64,000 nucleotides of DNA from an uncultured Clostridia bacterium (GTDB lineage Bacteria > Bacillota > Clostridia > TANB77 > CAG-508), in assembly GCA_948896235.1 (NCBI GenBank), contig CAQUUC010000006.1, positions 13,523 to 77,522 on the forward strand, read 5' to 3'. How positions within the stretch are numbered: position 1 is the first letter of the stretch; each line of letters begins with the position of its first letter. Positions 1-8,795 of this stretch are shown here, one piece after another. The notes below the pieces were generated by a model. It saw nothing but the letters and a program-made list of their open reading frames with translations. It had not been told where the DNA came from and made no database searches. The position numbers were made by a program, and so were the translations under genes.

Positions 1-2291
1 AACGTTTTATCTTTTGCTGCAAATGTTAAAGAATATGCTAAACTTTTCTTGTTTTCCTCTATGTTTTTTCCTGTATATACATCAAATATTTCTACATTTG
101 TCAATAAGCTTCCACCTAATTTTTTAATTGCCATTTTTATATCATTTGAAGTTATATTTTTATCCACAAGCATTGATAAATCTTTCTTTATTTCAGGATA
201 TTTTGATATTTCTTTATATTTCATGCTTCCTACTTTTTTTGCAAGCAATTTGTCTAGATTAATTTCAAATACAAATACATCTTCTTTTGCTTTTTCAGGA
301 TGTACTTTTCCTATTATTCCTACTTTATCGTTATTTACAGATATAAGTGCTGTTTGATATGGATGGAATTCACAAGGAATATCCCCATCTGTAACAAAAC
401 TGTATCTTCCTCCAAAACCTAAATAATCTAATAGTTCTTCTACTATACCTTTAACAATATAAAAATCTACTTTTTTTGTATTTCCTATACCTTCATAAAA
501 AGTTCCACTAATTAATGCTGCAAGTTTTCTTTCTTCTCCATATTCTTCTCCTCTTTTATAGAAGCTTTTTCCAATTTCAAAAATAGATACATCTTTTACA
601 TTTCTTGCTATATTATATTCATAAATCTTATAAAGTGATGGTAAAATACTTGCTCTTAATGTATTTCTCTCTTCTGTTAATGGAGCTAATAATTTTGGTG
701 TTTCAATACTATCAGCTTTAATAAATTGTTTTGCTTCTTTGTCACCTACTAATATATAAGATAAGGTTTCGTTTAGTCCTAAATCTACCATTTTATTTCT
801 AATTTGTCTTGTGGTTTTATCGTAATTTCCTGTTTTTAATGGTAATACTGGAAGTTTACCTTCAATATTATCTACTCCATAAATACGTCCCACTTCTTCA
901 ATTAAATCTTCTTCAATTGATATATCAATTCTTCTTGTTGGAACAGATACTCTAACTTTATCTTCTTTTACTTCACATTTGAATCCAAGTCTTCTAAATG
1001 CATCTAATATATTTTCTTTAGATATATCTAATCCTAAGATATCTCTAATTTTTTTAAAGGTTATACCTATTTTTTTATCTTCTTTATCTGTAGTATCATA
1101 TACAGCTATTCCGCCTACAATTTCGGCATCTGCATATTTTTCTAACAAACTACATGCACGATTTATTGCCATATATGTTCTATTTGGATCTAATCCTTTT
1201 TCAAAACGGCTACTTGCTTCACTTCTTAATATTTTTTTAGATGTGTATCTTATTTTTACAGCATCAAAAATTGCCGCTTCTATTACAATATTCTTTGTAG
1301 TCTCTTCTATTTCAGTATCTATTCCTCCCATAACACCTGCAAGACCTATCGCTCTTTCTCCATCAGAAATAACTATATCGTCACTTGCTAGTTCTCTTTG
1401 GATACCATCTAAAGTAGTTAGCTTTTCTCCACTCTTTGCCATTCTTACTTCTAACATTCCTTTTAGTGTATCTGCATCGTAGAAGTGTAGTGGTTGCCCT
1501 GTCTCTAACATTACATAGTTACTAATATCTACAACATTATTAATTGGTCTTATTCCAGATGCTATTAATCTATTTTTAATAAATGCAGGACTTTCTTTAA
1601 TTGTTACATTTTTTACTTTTTTAGTTAAAAAGATACTACAATTATCTGTTTGAATGTTTAGCTTGAAGGTATCATTTATATTTTCACTATTTTCCTTATA
1701 TGTAACATCTATTTCTTTAACTGGCTTATCATAAATTGCTCCAATTTCATATGCCATTCCAAGTATACTTAATAAATCTCCACGGTTTGCAGTTAATTCA
1801 AAATCTATAACTTCATCATCTAATCCCAAAAATTTTATTGGATCTTCTCCAACAACTGCTGTATCTGGTAATTTATGAATTCCATTCTTATCTGCTTCTG
1901 TTAAGAATTTGTTTTCAAGTCCTAATTCTTGCATAGAACAAAGCATTCCGTTTGATTCACAGCCTCTTATCATTCCTTTTTTAATTTTAAAATCTCCTGG
2001 TAATTCTGCCCCAACTTGTGCTACAATTACTTTTAATCCTTTTCTTACATTTGGTGCACCACATACTATATCTAATATTTCACTTCCAATATCTACTTTA
2101 CATATGTGTAGATGGTCAGAATCTGGATGTGCTTCACATTCTTTTACTTCCCCTATTATTAGTTTTGTAGCATTTATCAACTTTTCTGCTGAATCATATT
2201 CATTTCCAACACCTGTCATGTCTTCTGCAAGTGTTTTTACATCTACATCTATATCTACATAATCTTTTACAAAATTTGTACTTAGTTTCAT
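1..2291 (-). CDS. pheT: Phenylalanine--tRNA ligase beta subunit (3' end beyond window)
   Basis: Beta subunit of the cytosolic tetrameric enzyme that charges tRNA-Phe. The frame is open from the ATG at 2291 to the left edge (about 763 codons), so only a short C-terminal piece is missing from a protein usually near 800 residues. Visible are the N-terminal tRNA-binding domain (HPDSDHLHICKVD near residue 57), the conserved SSRFEKG stretch, and the start of the C-terminal anticodon-binding domain (KKSLAYSLTF). It lies 16 bases downstream of pheS, the usual pheST operon, so it should share the upstream T-box control. No CGG codon and no frame problem. Identification is secure. Confidence 0.97.
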   Translation of the reverse strand, partial: MKLSTNFVKDYVDIDVDVKTLAEDMTGVGNEYDSAEKLINATKLIIGEVKECEAHPDSDHLHICKVDIGSEILDIVCGAPNVRKGLKVIVAQVGAELPGDFKIKKGMIRGCESNGMLCSMQELGLENKFLTEADKNGIHKLPDTAVVGEDPIKFLGLDDEVIDFELTANRGDLLSILGMAYEIGAIYDKPVKEIDVTYKENSENINDTFKLNIQTDNCSIFLTKKVKNVTIKESPAFIKNRLIASGIRPINNVVDISNYVMLETGQPLHFYDADTLKGMLEVRMAKSGEKLTTLDGIQRELASDDIVISDGERAIGLAGVMGGIDTEIEETTKNIVIEAAIFDAVKIRYTSKKILRSEASSRFEKGLDPNRTYMAINRACSLLEKYADAEIVGGIAVYDTTDKEDKKIGITFKKIRDILGLDISKENILDAFRRLGFKCEVKEDKVRVSVPTRRIDISIEEDLIEEVGRIYGVDNIEGKLPVLPLKTGNYDKTTRQIRNKMVDLGLNETLSYILVGDKEAKQFIKADSIETPKLLAPLTEERNTLRASILPSLYKIYEYNIARNVKDVSIFEIGKSFYKRGEEYGEERKLAALISGTFYEGIGNTKKVDFYIVKGIVEELLDYLGFGGRYSFVTDGDIPCEFHPYQTALISVNNDKVGIIGKVHPEKAKEDVFVFEINLDKLLAKKVGSMKYKEISKYPEIKKDLSMLVDKNITSNDIKMAIKKLGGSLLTNVEIFDVYTGKNIEENKKSLAYSLTFAAKDKT

Positions 2292-2307
2292 TTATATCAT
2301 TCCTCCC

Positions 2308-3342
2308 TTAATCTTTTCTGTCGAACTGATTTAAAAATCTAACATCATTTGCATATAGTAAACGAATATCAGTAATACCATATTTAAACATAGCTAAACG
2401 GTCAAGTCCTGTTCCAAATGCAAATCCTGAATATTTTTCTGGGTCATATCCATTCATTTTTAATACGTTTGGGTGCACCATTCCTGAACCCAAAATTTCA
2501 ATCCATCCAGTTTGTTTGCATAAATTACATCCTTTTCCACCACATTTAAAACAGCTAACATCTACTTCGTAAGATGGCTCTGTAAATGGGAAATAACTTG
2601 GTCTAAAACGAAGTTTAGAATCTGCTCCTAGCATATGTTTTACAAATACTTCTAAGGTACCTTTTAGATGTGCAAGGCTTATTCCTTCATCAATTACTAA
2701 TCCTTCTATTTGACCAAATTGATGAGAATGTGTTGCATCATCATCTCTACGATATGTTTTTCCTGGACAAATAACACGAATTGGTGTTTTTTCTTTGTTA
2801 TCCATCATTACCCTTGCTTGAACAGCTGATGTTTGTGTTCTTAATAAATATTCTGTTGTTACATAAAAAGTATCTTGCATATCTCTTGCTGGATGTCCTT
2901 TTGGAAGATTTAATCTTTCAAAACAATATTCATCTGTTTCTAGTTCTGGTCCATCAACTACATCATATCCCATAGATACAAATAAGTCTTCAAGTTCCTC
3001 TATAATACGATTAATTGGATGTTTACTTCCTCTTTTTACTTTTACACTAGGAAGTGTAATGTCAATTTTTTCATTTTCTAATTTTTTATTAAGTTCAATA
3101 ACCTTTAATTCTTCCTCTTTTTCTTTTATAGCATTTTCAATTTCTTCTTTTGCAGTATTTACAAGACCTCCTATAATTGGTCTTTCTTCTTGAGAAATTG
3201 CTCCCATTCCTCTAAGTACCCCTGTTAGTTCTCCTTTTTTACCTAAGTACTTAACTCTAACTTCATCTAAGCTTTGTAAGTCTAAAGCATTTTTAACTTC
3301 TTCTTTTGCAGTAATTTTAATTTTTTCAATTTGTTCTTTCAT
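2308..3342 (-). CDS. pheS: Phenylalanine--tRNA ligase alpha subunit
   Basis: Catalytic subunit of phenylalanyl-tRNA synthetase, 344 residues, the normal length. An N-terminal coiled-coil arm (about residues 1-85) binds tRNA; the class II catalytic core follows with GHPARDMQDTFYV (motif 2 region), QFGQIEGLVID and the motif 3 sequence GTGLDRLAMFKYGI. A Cys cluster (CFKCGGKGCNLCKQTG, about residues 265-280) is a common insertion in Firmicutes PheS. First gene after a T-box leader and followed by pheT, so expression should rise when tRNA-Phe is uncharged. Confidence 0.98.
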   Translation of the reverse strand: MKEQIEKIKITAKEEVKNALDLQSLDEVRVKYLGKKGELTGVLRGMGAISQEERPIIGGLVNTAKEEIENAIKEKEEELKVIELNKKLENEKIDITLPSVKVKRGSKHPINRIIEELEDLFVSMGYDVVDGPELETDEYCFERLNLPKGHPARDMQDTFYVTTEYLLRTQTSAVQARVMMDNKEKTPIRVICPGKTYRRDDDATHSHQFGQIEGLVIDEGISLAHLKGTLEVFVKHMLGADSKLRFRPSYFPFTEPSYEVDVSCFKCGGKGCNLCKQTGWIEILGSGMVHPNVLKMNGYDPEKYSGFAFGTGLDRLAMFKYGITDIRLLYANDVRFLNQFDRKD

Positions 3343-3344
3343 TT

Positions 3345-3640
3345 TTTATTTATCCCCTTTCTTTTCCATTTCCTTAATAACCTTGTAATAATCAAAAAAT
3401 CCATTTCATTCCTACATAATAGGACGAAATGGATTCGTGGTACCACCTAAATTTATTAATTAGTATAATTAACCTCATTAAAGTTATAACGTAACTAACG
3501 TTTATCCCTACTATTATTTCAAGATAAAACTAAAAAAGTGAAATTTCAACTATATTTTATGGTTTTAGGCTCTCAGCTAATACCTAAATTCTCTGTTACC
3601 AAAATAGATATAATTTACTTTGCTTTTTTATAAGCTTTTC
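3345..3640 (-). promoter_or_regulatory. T-box leader of pheST
   Basis: On the minus strand this 300-base leader carries the T-box core AGGTGGTACCACG (around 3433-3450), followed by a hairpin of AAATCCATTTCGTCC with its complement and a T-run typical of the terminator/antiterminator pair. Further upstream is an AGAGA-type stem I segment and a UUC triplet in the expected specifier position, matching Phe. T-boxes sense uncharged tRNA and are standard upstream of clostridial pheS. Boundaries are approximate. Confidence 0.9.
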
Positions 3641-3694
3641 TATATGTATATTATATTAACACATTGTATTAAAATATACAAGTAATTTATCTTT

Positions 3695-5509
3695 TTATTT
3701 TCTTCTTGCAGCTATTTCTCTTTCTTTACTGTTTAATATTTTCTTTCTTAAACGAATACTCTTAGGTGTAACTTCAACTAATTCATCATCTTGTATAAAT
3801 TCAATTGCTTTTTCTAGTGAAAATTGTATTGGTGGAACTAGTCTTAATGCATCATCAGAACCTGATGCTCTTGTATTTGTCAAATGTTTTTCTTTACATA
3901 CATTTATTGCTAAATCTTCATTTCTTGAGTTTAATCCTACTATCATTCCTTCATATACTTCTACACCAGCACCTATAAATAAGTCACCTTTATCTTGTGC
4001 ATTATATAAGCCATATGTTACTGACTTTCCTGGCTCAAATGCTATAATGGTTCCTCTTACTCTTGATAATACTTCTCCTTTAAATGGCTCATATGAATCA
4101 AATACATGGTTCATTACACCAATACCTTTTGTATCTGTTAGGAATTCTGTTCTATATCCTATTAATCCTCTTGCAGGAATTTTAAATTCTATTTTAGTAT
4201 GTCCATCTTCTGCTGGTTCCATATTTACCATTTCGGCTTTTCTTTGTCCCAATTTTTCAATAACTGTACCGATTGATTCATCTGGAACATTAACTATTAA
4301 TCTTTCAATAGGTTCACATTTTTGTCCATTTATTTCTTTAAATATAACCTTTGGACGAGATACTAAAAGTTCAAAACCTTCTCTTCTCATATTTTCAATT
4401 AATACTGATAAATGTAATTCTCCACGTCCTGATACTTCAAAACTATCTGGTGAATCAGTTTCTTTTACACGTAAACTTACATTTCTTTCTAATTCTTTAA
4501 ATAGTCTATCTCTAATATGTCTAGATGTAATAAATTGTCCTTCTTTTCCAGCAAATGGTCCATTGTTTACACTAAAGGTCATAGATACGGTTGGTTCATC
4601 TATATCCACAAAATCAATCTTTTCTGGATGTTCATAGTCACATATTGTCTCACCTATGTTTATATCTTGAATTCCAGAAATAGCAATTATATCCCCTGCT
4701 TTTACTTCTTCTGTCTCTTCTCTTTTTAATCCAACATGTGTATATAGTTTTACCACTCTACCATTTGTAACTTTATCATCTTTTTTACAAATGCTTACTG
4801 GCATTCCAGCTTTAACCATTCCTCTTTCTACTCTTCCTACAGCAATTCTTCCAACATAATCATCATAATCAATGTTAGATACAAGCATTTGCATTGGTCC
4901 TTCTATTTCACATTTTGGTGCTTCTATTTCATTTATAATTGTTTCAAATAGGCAATTTAAATCTGTAGACTCATCTGTTAAATTCATTTTTCCAATTCCA
5001 TTTTTTGCTGAAGCATATACAACTGGGAAATCTAGTTGCTCATCACTTGCATCTAATTCTATAAATAGTTCTATAACTTGGTCAACTACTTTTTCTGGAT
5101 TTGCTCCTGGTCTATCTATTTTATTAATTACAACAATAGGTTTTAAGTTTAGTGCAAGTGCCTTTTTTAAAACTTCTCTTGTTTGTGGCATAGGTCCTTC
5201 GAAAGCATCCACTAATAATAAAACACCATCAACAGTTTTTAAAACCCTTTCAACTTCTCCACCAAAATCAGCATGTCCAGGCGTATCAACAATGTTTATT
5301 TTAATATCTTTATACATTACAGATGTATTTTTAGAAAGAATTGTAATACCTCTTTCTTTTTCAATATCATTTGAATCCATAACCCTTTCAGCTACTTGTT
5401 CATTATCTCTAAATATATGGCTTTGTCTTAAAAGAGCATCTACTAATGTAGTTTTACCGTGGTCAACGTGTGCAATTATTGCTATATTTCTTATTTTTTC
5501 GTTATTCAT
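3695..5509 (-). CDS. typA: Ribosome-associated GTPase TypA/BipA
   Basis: Translational GTPase of the EF-G family that acts on the ribosome, in assembly and stress or low-temperature growth. 604 residues, full length. G1 is AHVDHGKTTL near residue 14, G2 ERGITI, G3 DTPGHADFGGEV, G4 NKIDRPGA; domains II and III follow and the C-terminal TypA-specific domain contains GLYNAQDKGDLFIG. Standalone gene with its own promoter region between it and the T-box. No CGG codon. Secure. Confidence 0.97.
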   Translation of the reverse strand: MNNEKIRNIAIIAHVDHGKTTLVDALLRQSHIFRDNEQVAERVMDSNDIEKERGITILSKNTSVMYKDIKINIVDTPGHADFGGEVERVLKTVDGVLLLVDAFEGPMPQTREVLKKALALNLKPIVVINKIDRPGANPEKVVDQVIELFIELDASDEQLDFPVVYASAKNGIGKMNLTDESTDLNCLFETIINEIEAPKCEIEGPMQMLVSNIDYDDYVGRIAVGRVERGMVKAGMPVSICKKDDKVTNGRVVKLYTHVGLKREETEEVKAGDIIAISGIQDINIGETICDYEHPEKIDFVDIDEPTVSMTFSVNNGPFAGKEGQFITSRHIRDRLFKELERNVSLRVKETDSPDSFEVSGRGELHLSVLIENMRREGFELLVSRPKVIFKEINGQKCEPIERLIVNVPDESIGTVIEKLGQRKAEMVNMEPAEDGHTKIEFKIPARGLIGYRTEFLTDTKGIGVMNHVFDSYEPFKGEVLSRVRGTIIAFEPGKSVTYGLYNAQDKGDLFIGAGVEVYEGMIVGLNSRNEDLAINVCKEKHLTNTRASGSDDALRLVPPIQFSLEKAIEFIQDDELVEVTPKSIRLRKKILNSKEREIAARRK

Positions 5510-5599
5510 TTTTCTTCCCCTTTTCTAGTTTTGAAAGGTTGCATTAATTGCAACCTTCTAATTCTCATTTTTAACCTTATTATTATATACCAAAATGTA

Positions 5600-6211
5600 T
5601 TATTTTGTCAACTCTATAATAGCATCCATTATAACTTTTGTTGCTTCTTCTAATGCTTCTTTTTCTGTTTCTTTATTTTTATACATCTCTCTGTATTTAG
5701 ATAAATCTAGTGGCTCTCCATACACAATTTTAACCTTTTCAAATTTTTTTAGTCCTCCTGAAATTCCAACAGGTAAAACTCTTGTACCAGTTTTTAATGC
5801 AAAAAAAGCTGCTCCATCTTTCGCTTTTTCACCTTTTTCTAAACCGTTTCTAGTACCTTCTGGAAAAAGCGCTATGCTTTCTCCATTTTTTAAGGCTTTT
5901 AATGTAGTCTTTAAAGCTGTTACGTCTTTAGAATCTCTTTTAACATAAATACCATCAAACACTACTCCCAAGAATGAAAAAAACGGATTTTTTCTAAGTT
6001 CCTCTTTTGCCATAAAACGAATATGTCTACCTACTGTTGCTACCATTAAAGGAGGATCTAGATAGTTTCTATGATTTCCACAAAATATAAATGCCTCTTT
6101 TTCTGGAATATTTTCTTTTCCAATTATTTCTGCTCTATGAACAACCTTACAATAAGCATATATTGCACTTCTTACAATGACTCTACCAATTTTTTTAAAA
6201 AATAATTTCAT
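5600..6211 (-). CDS. plsC: 1-acyl-sn-glycerol-3-phosphate acyltransferase
   Basis: Membrane-associated acyltransferase that makes phosphatidic acid from lysophosphatidate in phospholipid synthesis. 203 residues with the HX4D catalytic motif NHRNYLD near residue 46 and the substrate motif FPEGTRNG near residue 117. Lies 27 bases after cmk, the classic clostridial cmk-plsC order, so very likely co-transcribed with it. Secure as a PlsC-family enzyme; the precise acyl donor cannot be read. Confidence 0.93.
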   Translation of the reverse strand: MKLFFKKIGRVIVRSAIYAYCKVVHRAEIIGKENIPEKEAFIFCGNHRNYLDPPLMVATVGRHIRFMAKEELRKNPFFSFLGVVFDGIYVKRDSKDVTALKTTLKALKNGESIALFPEGTRNGLEKGEKAKDGAAFFALKTGTRVLPVGISGGLKKFEKVKIVYGEPLDLSKYREMYKNKETEKEALEEATKVIMDAIIELTK

Positions 6212-6238
6212 TGTTTTCTTCCTCTCATTTTATATTTA

Positions 6239-6904
6239 TTATATCTTTTCTTCTATAATTTCAAATACTTTATTTGATAGCTGTTCTAATGATAGTTCTG
6301 TACAATCAATATATATAGCATCTTCCGCTCTTCTTAGAGGTGCTGTTTCCCTAGATGAATCTATTTTATCTCTATTCTTTACACTTTCTAAAACCTCTTC
6401 ATATGAACACTCTATACCTTTTTCTAAATTTTGTCTAACTCTTCTATTTGCTCTTTCTTCAGGTGTTGCATCTAAATAGATCTTTACATCTGCATTTGGA
6501 AATACTGTTGTTCCAATATCTCTTCCTTCCACAATTACATTTTTTCCTTCTGCCATTTTTCGTTGTAAATATAATAAATTTTCTCTAACTATTTTTAAAG
6601 TACTTACAGGTGAAACAAATTCGTTTACTTTTGGTGTCCTTATTTCTAAACTAACATCTTTTCCATTTAGTAAAACTACATCTTCACCTTGCACTTTTTT
6701 TATTTCAATATTAATTTCATTTAATAACTTAATAATTTTATCTTCTTCATCAAGTTTAATATTTCTATTTAACATTTCTAGAGTAACACATCTAAAAGTT
6801 GCTCCTGTATCTATGTTAATTAAATTAAACTTTTCTGCAACCACCTTTGCTATTGTTCCTTTACCAACTCCTGCTGGTCCATCTATTGCTACTACAAATG
6901 ACAT
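6239..6904 (-). CDS. cmk: Cytidylate kinase
   Basis: Phosphorylates CMP and dCMP for nucleotide supply. 221 residues, normal length, with the P-loop IDGPAGVGKGTIAK at residues 7-20, the NMP-binding insert characteristic of bacterial CMP kinases, and GRDIGTTVFP in the centre. Starts two bases after the stop of the upstream Asp23-ATPase gene and precedes plsC, suggesting one transcript of three genes. Confidence 0.96.
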   Translation of the reverse strand: MSFVVAIDGPAGVGKGTIAKVVAEKFNLINIDTGATFRCVTLEMLNRNIKLDEEDKIIKLLNEINIEIKKVQGEDVVLLNGKDVSLEIRTPKVNEFVSPVSTLKIVRENLLYLQRKMAEGKNVIVEGRDIGTTVFPNADVKIYLDATPEERANRRVRQNLEKGIECSYEEVLESVKNRDKIDSSRETAPLRRAEDAIYIDCTELSLEQLSNKVFEIIEEKI

Positions 6905-6906
6905 TT

Positions 6907-7756
6907 TTAATCCTCCTTCTTTTCTGGCATCTGTATGCCCTTTACTACTACATCTATTTTATCCACATTCATAGCTGTTAATCTTTCAATTTCCTTTTTT
7001 GCTCTTATTTTAAAATTATTTATTAAATCTACTATGTTATACCCGTATAAAACAATTACTTCCATATAAATTGAAGTTCCATCTCCTAGTGTATCTACTC
7101 TAGTTTTAGTAACTTTATATACCGCTTCTTGTTTATTTGCCATATGCTCTATAATTTGTCTAAATACACTATCTGATATTGTAAAGTTTCCTAAATAACT
7201 AAACGTTGGTCTTATTATAGATTTTTCTGATATATAAGGTTTTTCACCTCTACCTTTAGATTTAAATATTTGTAATGGATCTAATAAATATCCTGAAAAA
7301 TCTTTTTTTAGTTCAAAAGTTGGAACTGGAATAACATGTTTTCCCTCTGTTGTACGAATGCGTTTTGCTGTTTGCATTTCTTCTTCTGTTGCAACATCTG
7401 TTATATAAATAAATTTAGAAATCTCTGGTAATCCTAAATTATTAGCAATTTTTTTAACCATATTATCAGATGTTCCAAGTATTAATATTTTATCTGGCTT
7501 ATATTTTTTTATAGCTTTTAAAACATCATCTTTTTCACTATTATCTATAAACAACGCATGTTTTACAGTTTCTATTTTTGTAGGTGCTTTTTTTGCTGAA
7601 TTTCCAGCTATAACTTCATTTTCTTTAATAAATAAACCATCATCTATAATATAATTAATATCCTGTTCGCTTGCAACCAACCCTGCTCTATAACTTTTTC
7701 CTGTTCCGTGAAGGTCCAACAAAAGCATACACTTTTATTTTATCTCTTGCCCACAT
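6907..7756 (-). CDS. P-loop ATPase with C-terminal Asp23 domain (one +1 shift at CGG)
   Basis: Starts at ATG 7756 behind a good AAGGAG site; 282 residues if the frame moves +1 at the CGG at 7706-7708. The first 16 codons (MWARDKIKVYAFVGPS) are in one frame and the rest in the next; together they give a textbook Walker A, GPSGTGKS, which neither frame encodes alone. The middle part is a Rossmann-like ATPase region and the C-terminal roughly 90 residues (after SYLGNFTISDSVF) resemble the Asp23/Gls24 envelope-stress domain. Role unknown; probably linked to cell-envelope homeostasis. Without the shift an internal ATG at 7728 would give a protein lacking most of the P-loop context. Operon with cmk and plsC. 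Confidence 0.85.
7706..7708 (-). other. +1 recoding site, TCA CGG AAC
   Basis: In-frame CGG at codon 17 of the Asp23-ATPase. Skipping the C gives TCA GGA ACA GGA AAA AGT, i.e. S-G-T-G-K-S, completing the Walker A loop. Confidence 0.85.
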
Positions 7757-7863
7757 TATAAATCTCCTTTATTTTACTTGTAATTATAATATTCTTATGC
7801 TTTAATTATTATAACACTATAAAATAAAATTGAAAAGCAAATTTTAATTAGAAAGGAAAAAAA

Positions 7864-8509
7864 ATGAATACTCTTATTATATCTGGTGGAAATATCGATA
7901 CGGAATTTCTAAATAAAACAATAAATAATTTTTCTTATGATAATATTATTGCAGTTGATAAAGGTTTAGAAAGTTTGTATTTACTTAAAATTTTGCCAAA
8001 TCATATTGTAGGTGATTTTGATTCTGCAAATAAAAATATTATTAATTTTTATAATGATAAAGGTATACCTATTCACCAATATAATCCCGAAAAAGATTAT
8101 ACTGATACGGATATAGCAATAAAATTAGCAATAAGTTTAAATTCTACTAATATAACTATTATAGGAGCAACCCGGAACAAGACTAGACCATACTCTTGCA
8201 AATATACATATTTTATATAGTTGTTTAGAAAAACAGATTCCTTGTAAAATTATCGACCCACATAATAAAATATATTTAATAAATTCTAAAATAAGCTTAG
8301 AAAAATCAAATATATATGGAAAATATATTTCACTTATTCCTCTTACTTCTACAGTAAACGGAGTAACTTTAAATGGTTTTAAATATCCACTAAAAGACTA
8401 CACATTAAAAATTGGTGAAAGCTTAGGAATTAGTAATGAAATAGTAGATAATGTTGCAACCATTGAAATTAAACAAGGAATTTTAATTGTAATTGAAAGC
8501 ATAGATTAA
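7864..8509 (+). CDS. thiN: Thiamine pyrophosphokinase (one +1 shift at CGG)
   Basis: Transfers pyrophosphate from ATP to thiamine to form the cofactor ThDP. 214 residues when read with a +1 shift at 8173-8175. N-terminal half: ISGGNIDTEF, AVDKGLESL, GDFDSANKN and DYTDTDIA are standard TPK motifs. After the shift the reading gives GATGTRLDHTLANI, the most conserved TPK motif, then the C-terminal beta domain ending at TAA 8507-8509. Unshifted, the protein would stop at residue 118 inside the active site. Divergent from the Asp23-ATPase, with a purine-rich ribosome site just before the ATG. Confidence 0.92.
8173..8175 (+). other. +1 recoding site, ACC CGG AAC
   Basis: In-frame CGG at codon 104 of thiN. 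Skipping the C gives ACC GGA ACA AGA CTA GAC CAT (TGTRLDH), the conserved thiamine pyrophosphokinase motif. Confidence 0.9.
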
Positions 8510-8524
8510 TCTTGAATAAAATAT

Positions 8525-8553
8525 TTGACATTTAAGTAATAGTATGCTATTAT
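8525..8553 (+). promoter_or_regulatory. Strong sigma-A-like promoter with no gene behind it
   Basis: TTGACA, 17 bases, TATTAT on the plus strand, immediately after thiN. No ORF follows before the hairpin terminator at 8596-8628, so it may drive a short RNA of about 70 bases. Confidence 0.5.
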
Positions 8554-8577
8554 AATTATAGCAATATTGCAAAGTAA

Positions 8578-8593
8578 ATCTTTCAAAAAGCAA
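8578..8593 (+). repeat. 16-base direct repeat, copy 1
   Basis: ATCTTTCAAAAAGCAA occurs here and again at 8695-8710 in the same gene-free stretch. The first copy lies between the orphan promoter and its terminator. Confidence 0.7.
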
Positions 8594-8595
8594 TA

Positions 8596-8628
8596 AAAAT
8601 AGTAGGAAACCACATTTCCTACTATTTT
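8596..8628 (+). terminator. Bidirectional hairpin terminator
   Basis: AAAATAGTAGGAAA, 5-base loop, TTTCCTACTATTTT: 14 paired bases with A-rich and T-rich flanks. Confidence 0.8.
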
Positions 8629-8694
8629 CCTTTACTAATCACTTAAATATTTTATAATTAAATAAAGTATGTAAGCCTTTAGTATCTTTAGTAT

Positions 8695-8710
8695 ATCTTT
8701 CAAAAAGCAA
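8695..8710 (+). repeat. 16-base direct repeat, copy 2
   Basis: Second copy of ATCTTTCAAAAAGCAA, 117 bases after the first. The remaining bases of 8510-8795 show no ORF. Confidence 0.7.
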
Positions 8711-8795
8711 ACCCTCCCTTCTACCTTTTGGAGAAAGGCACTTCAAACTATAAACTACACATTAATATTTGTTAATATGTAATGTAATTTTTAAT

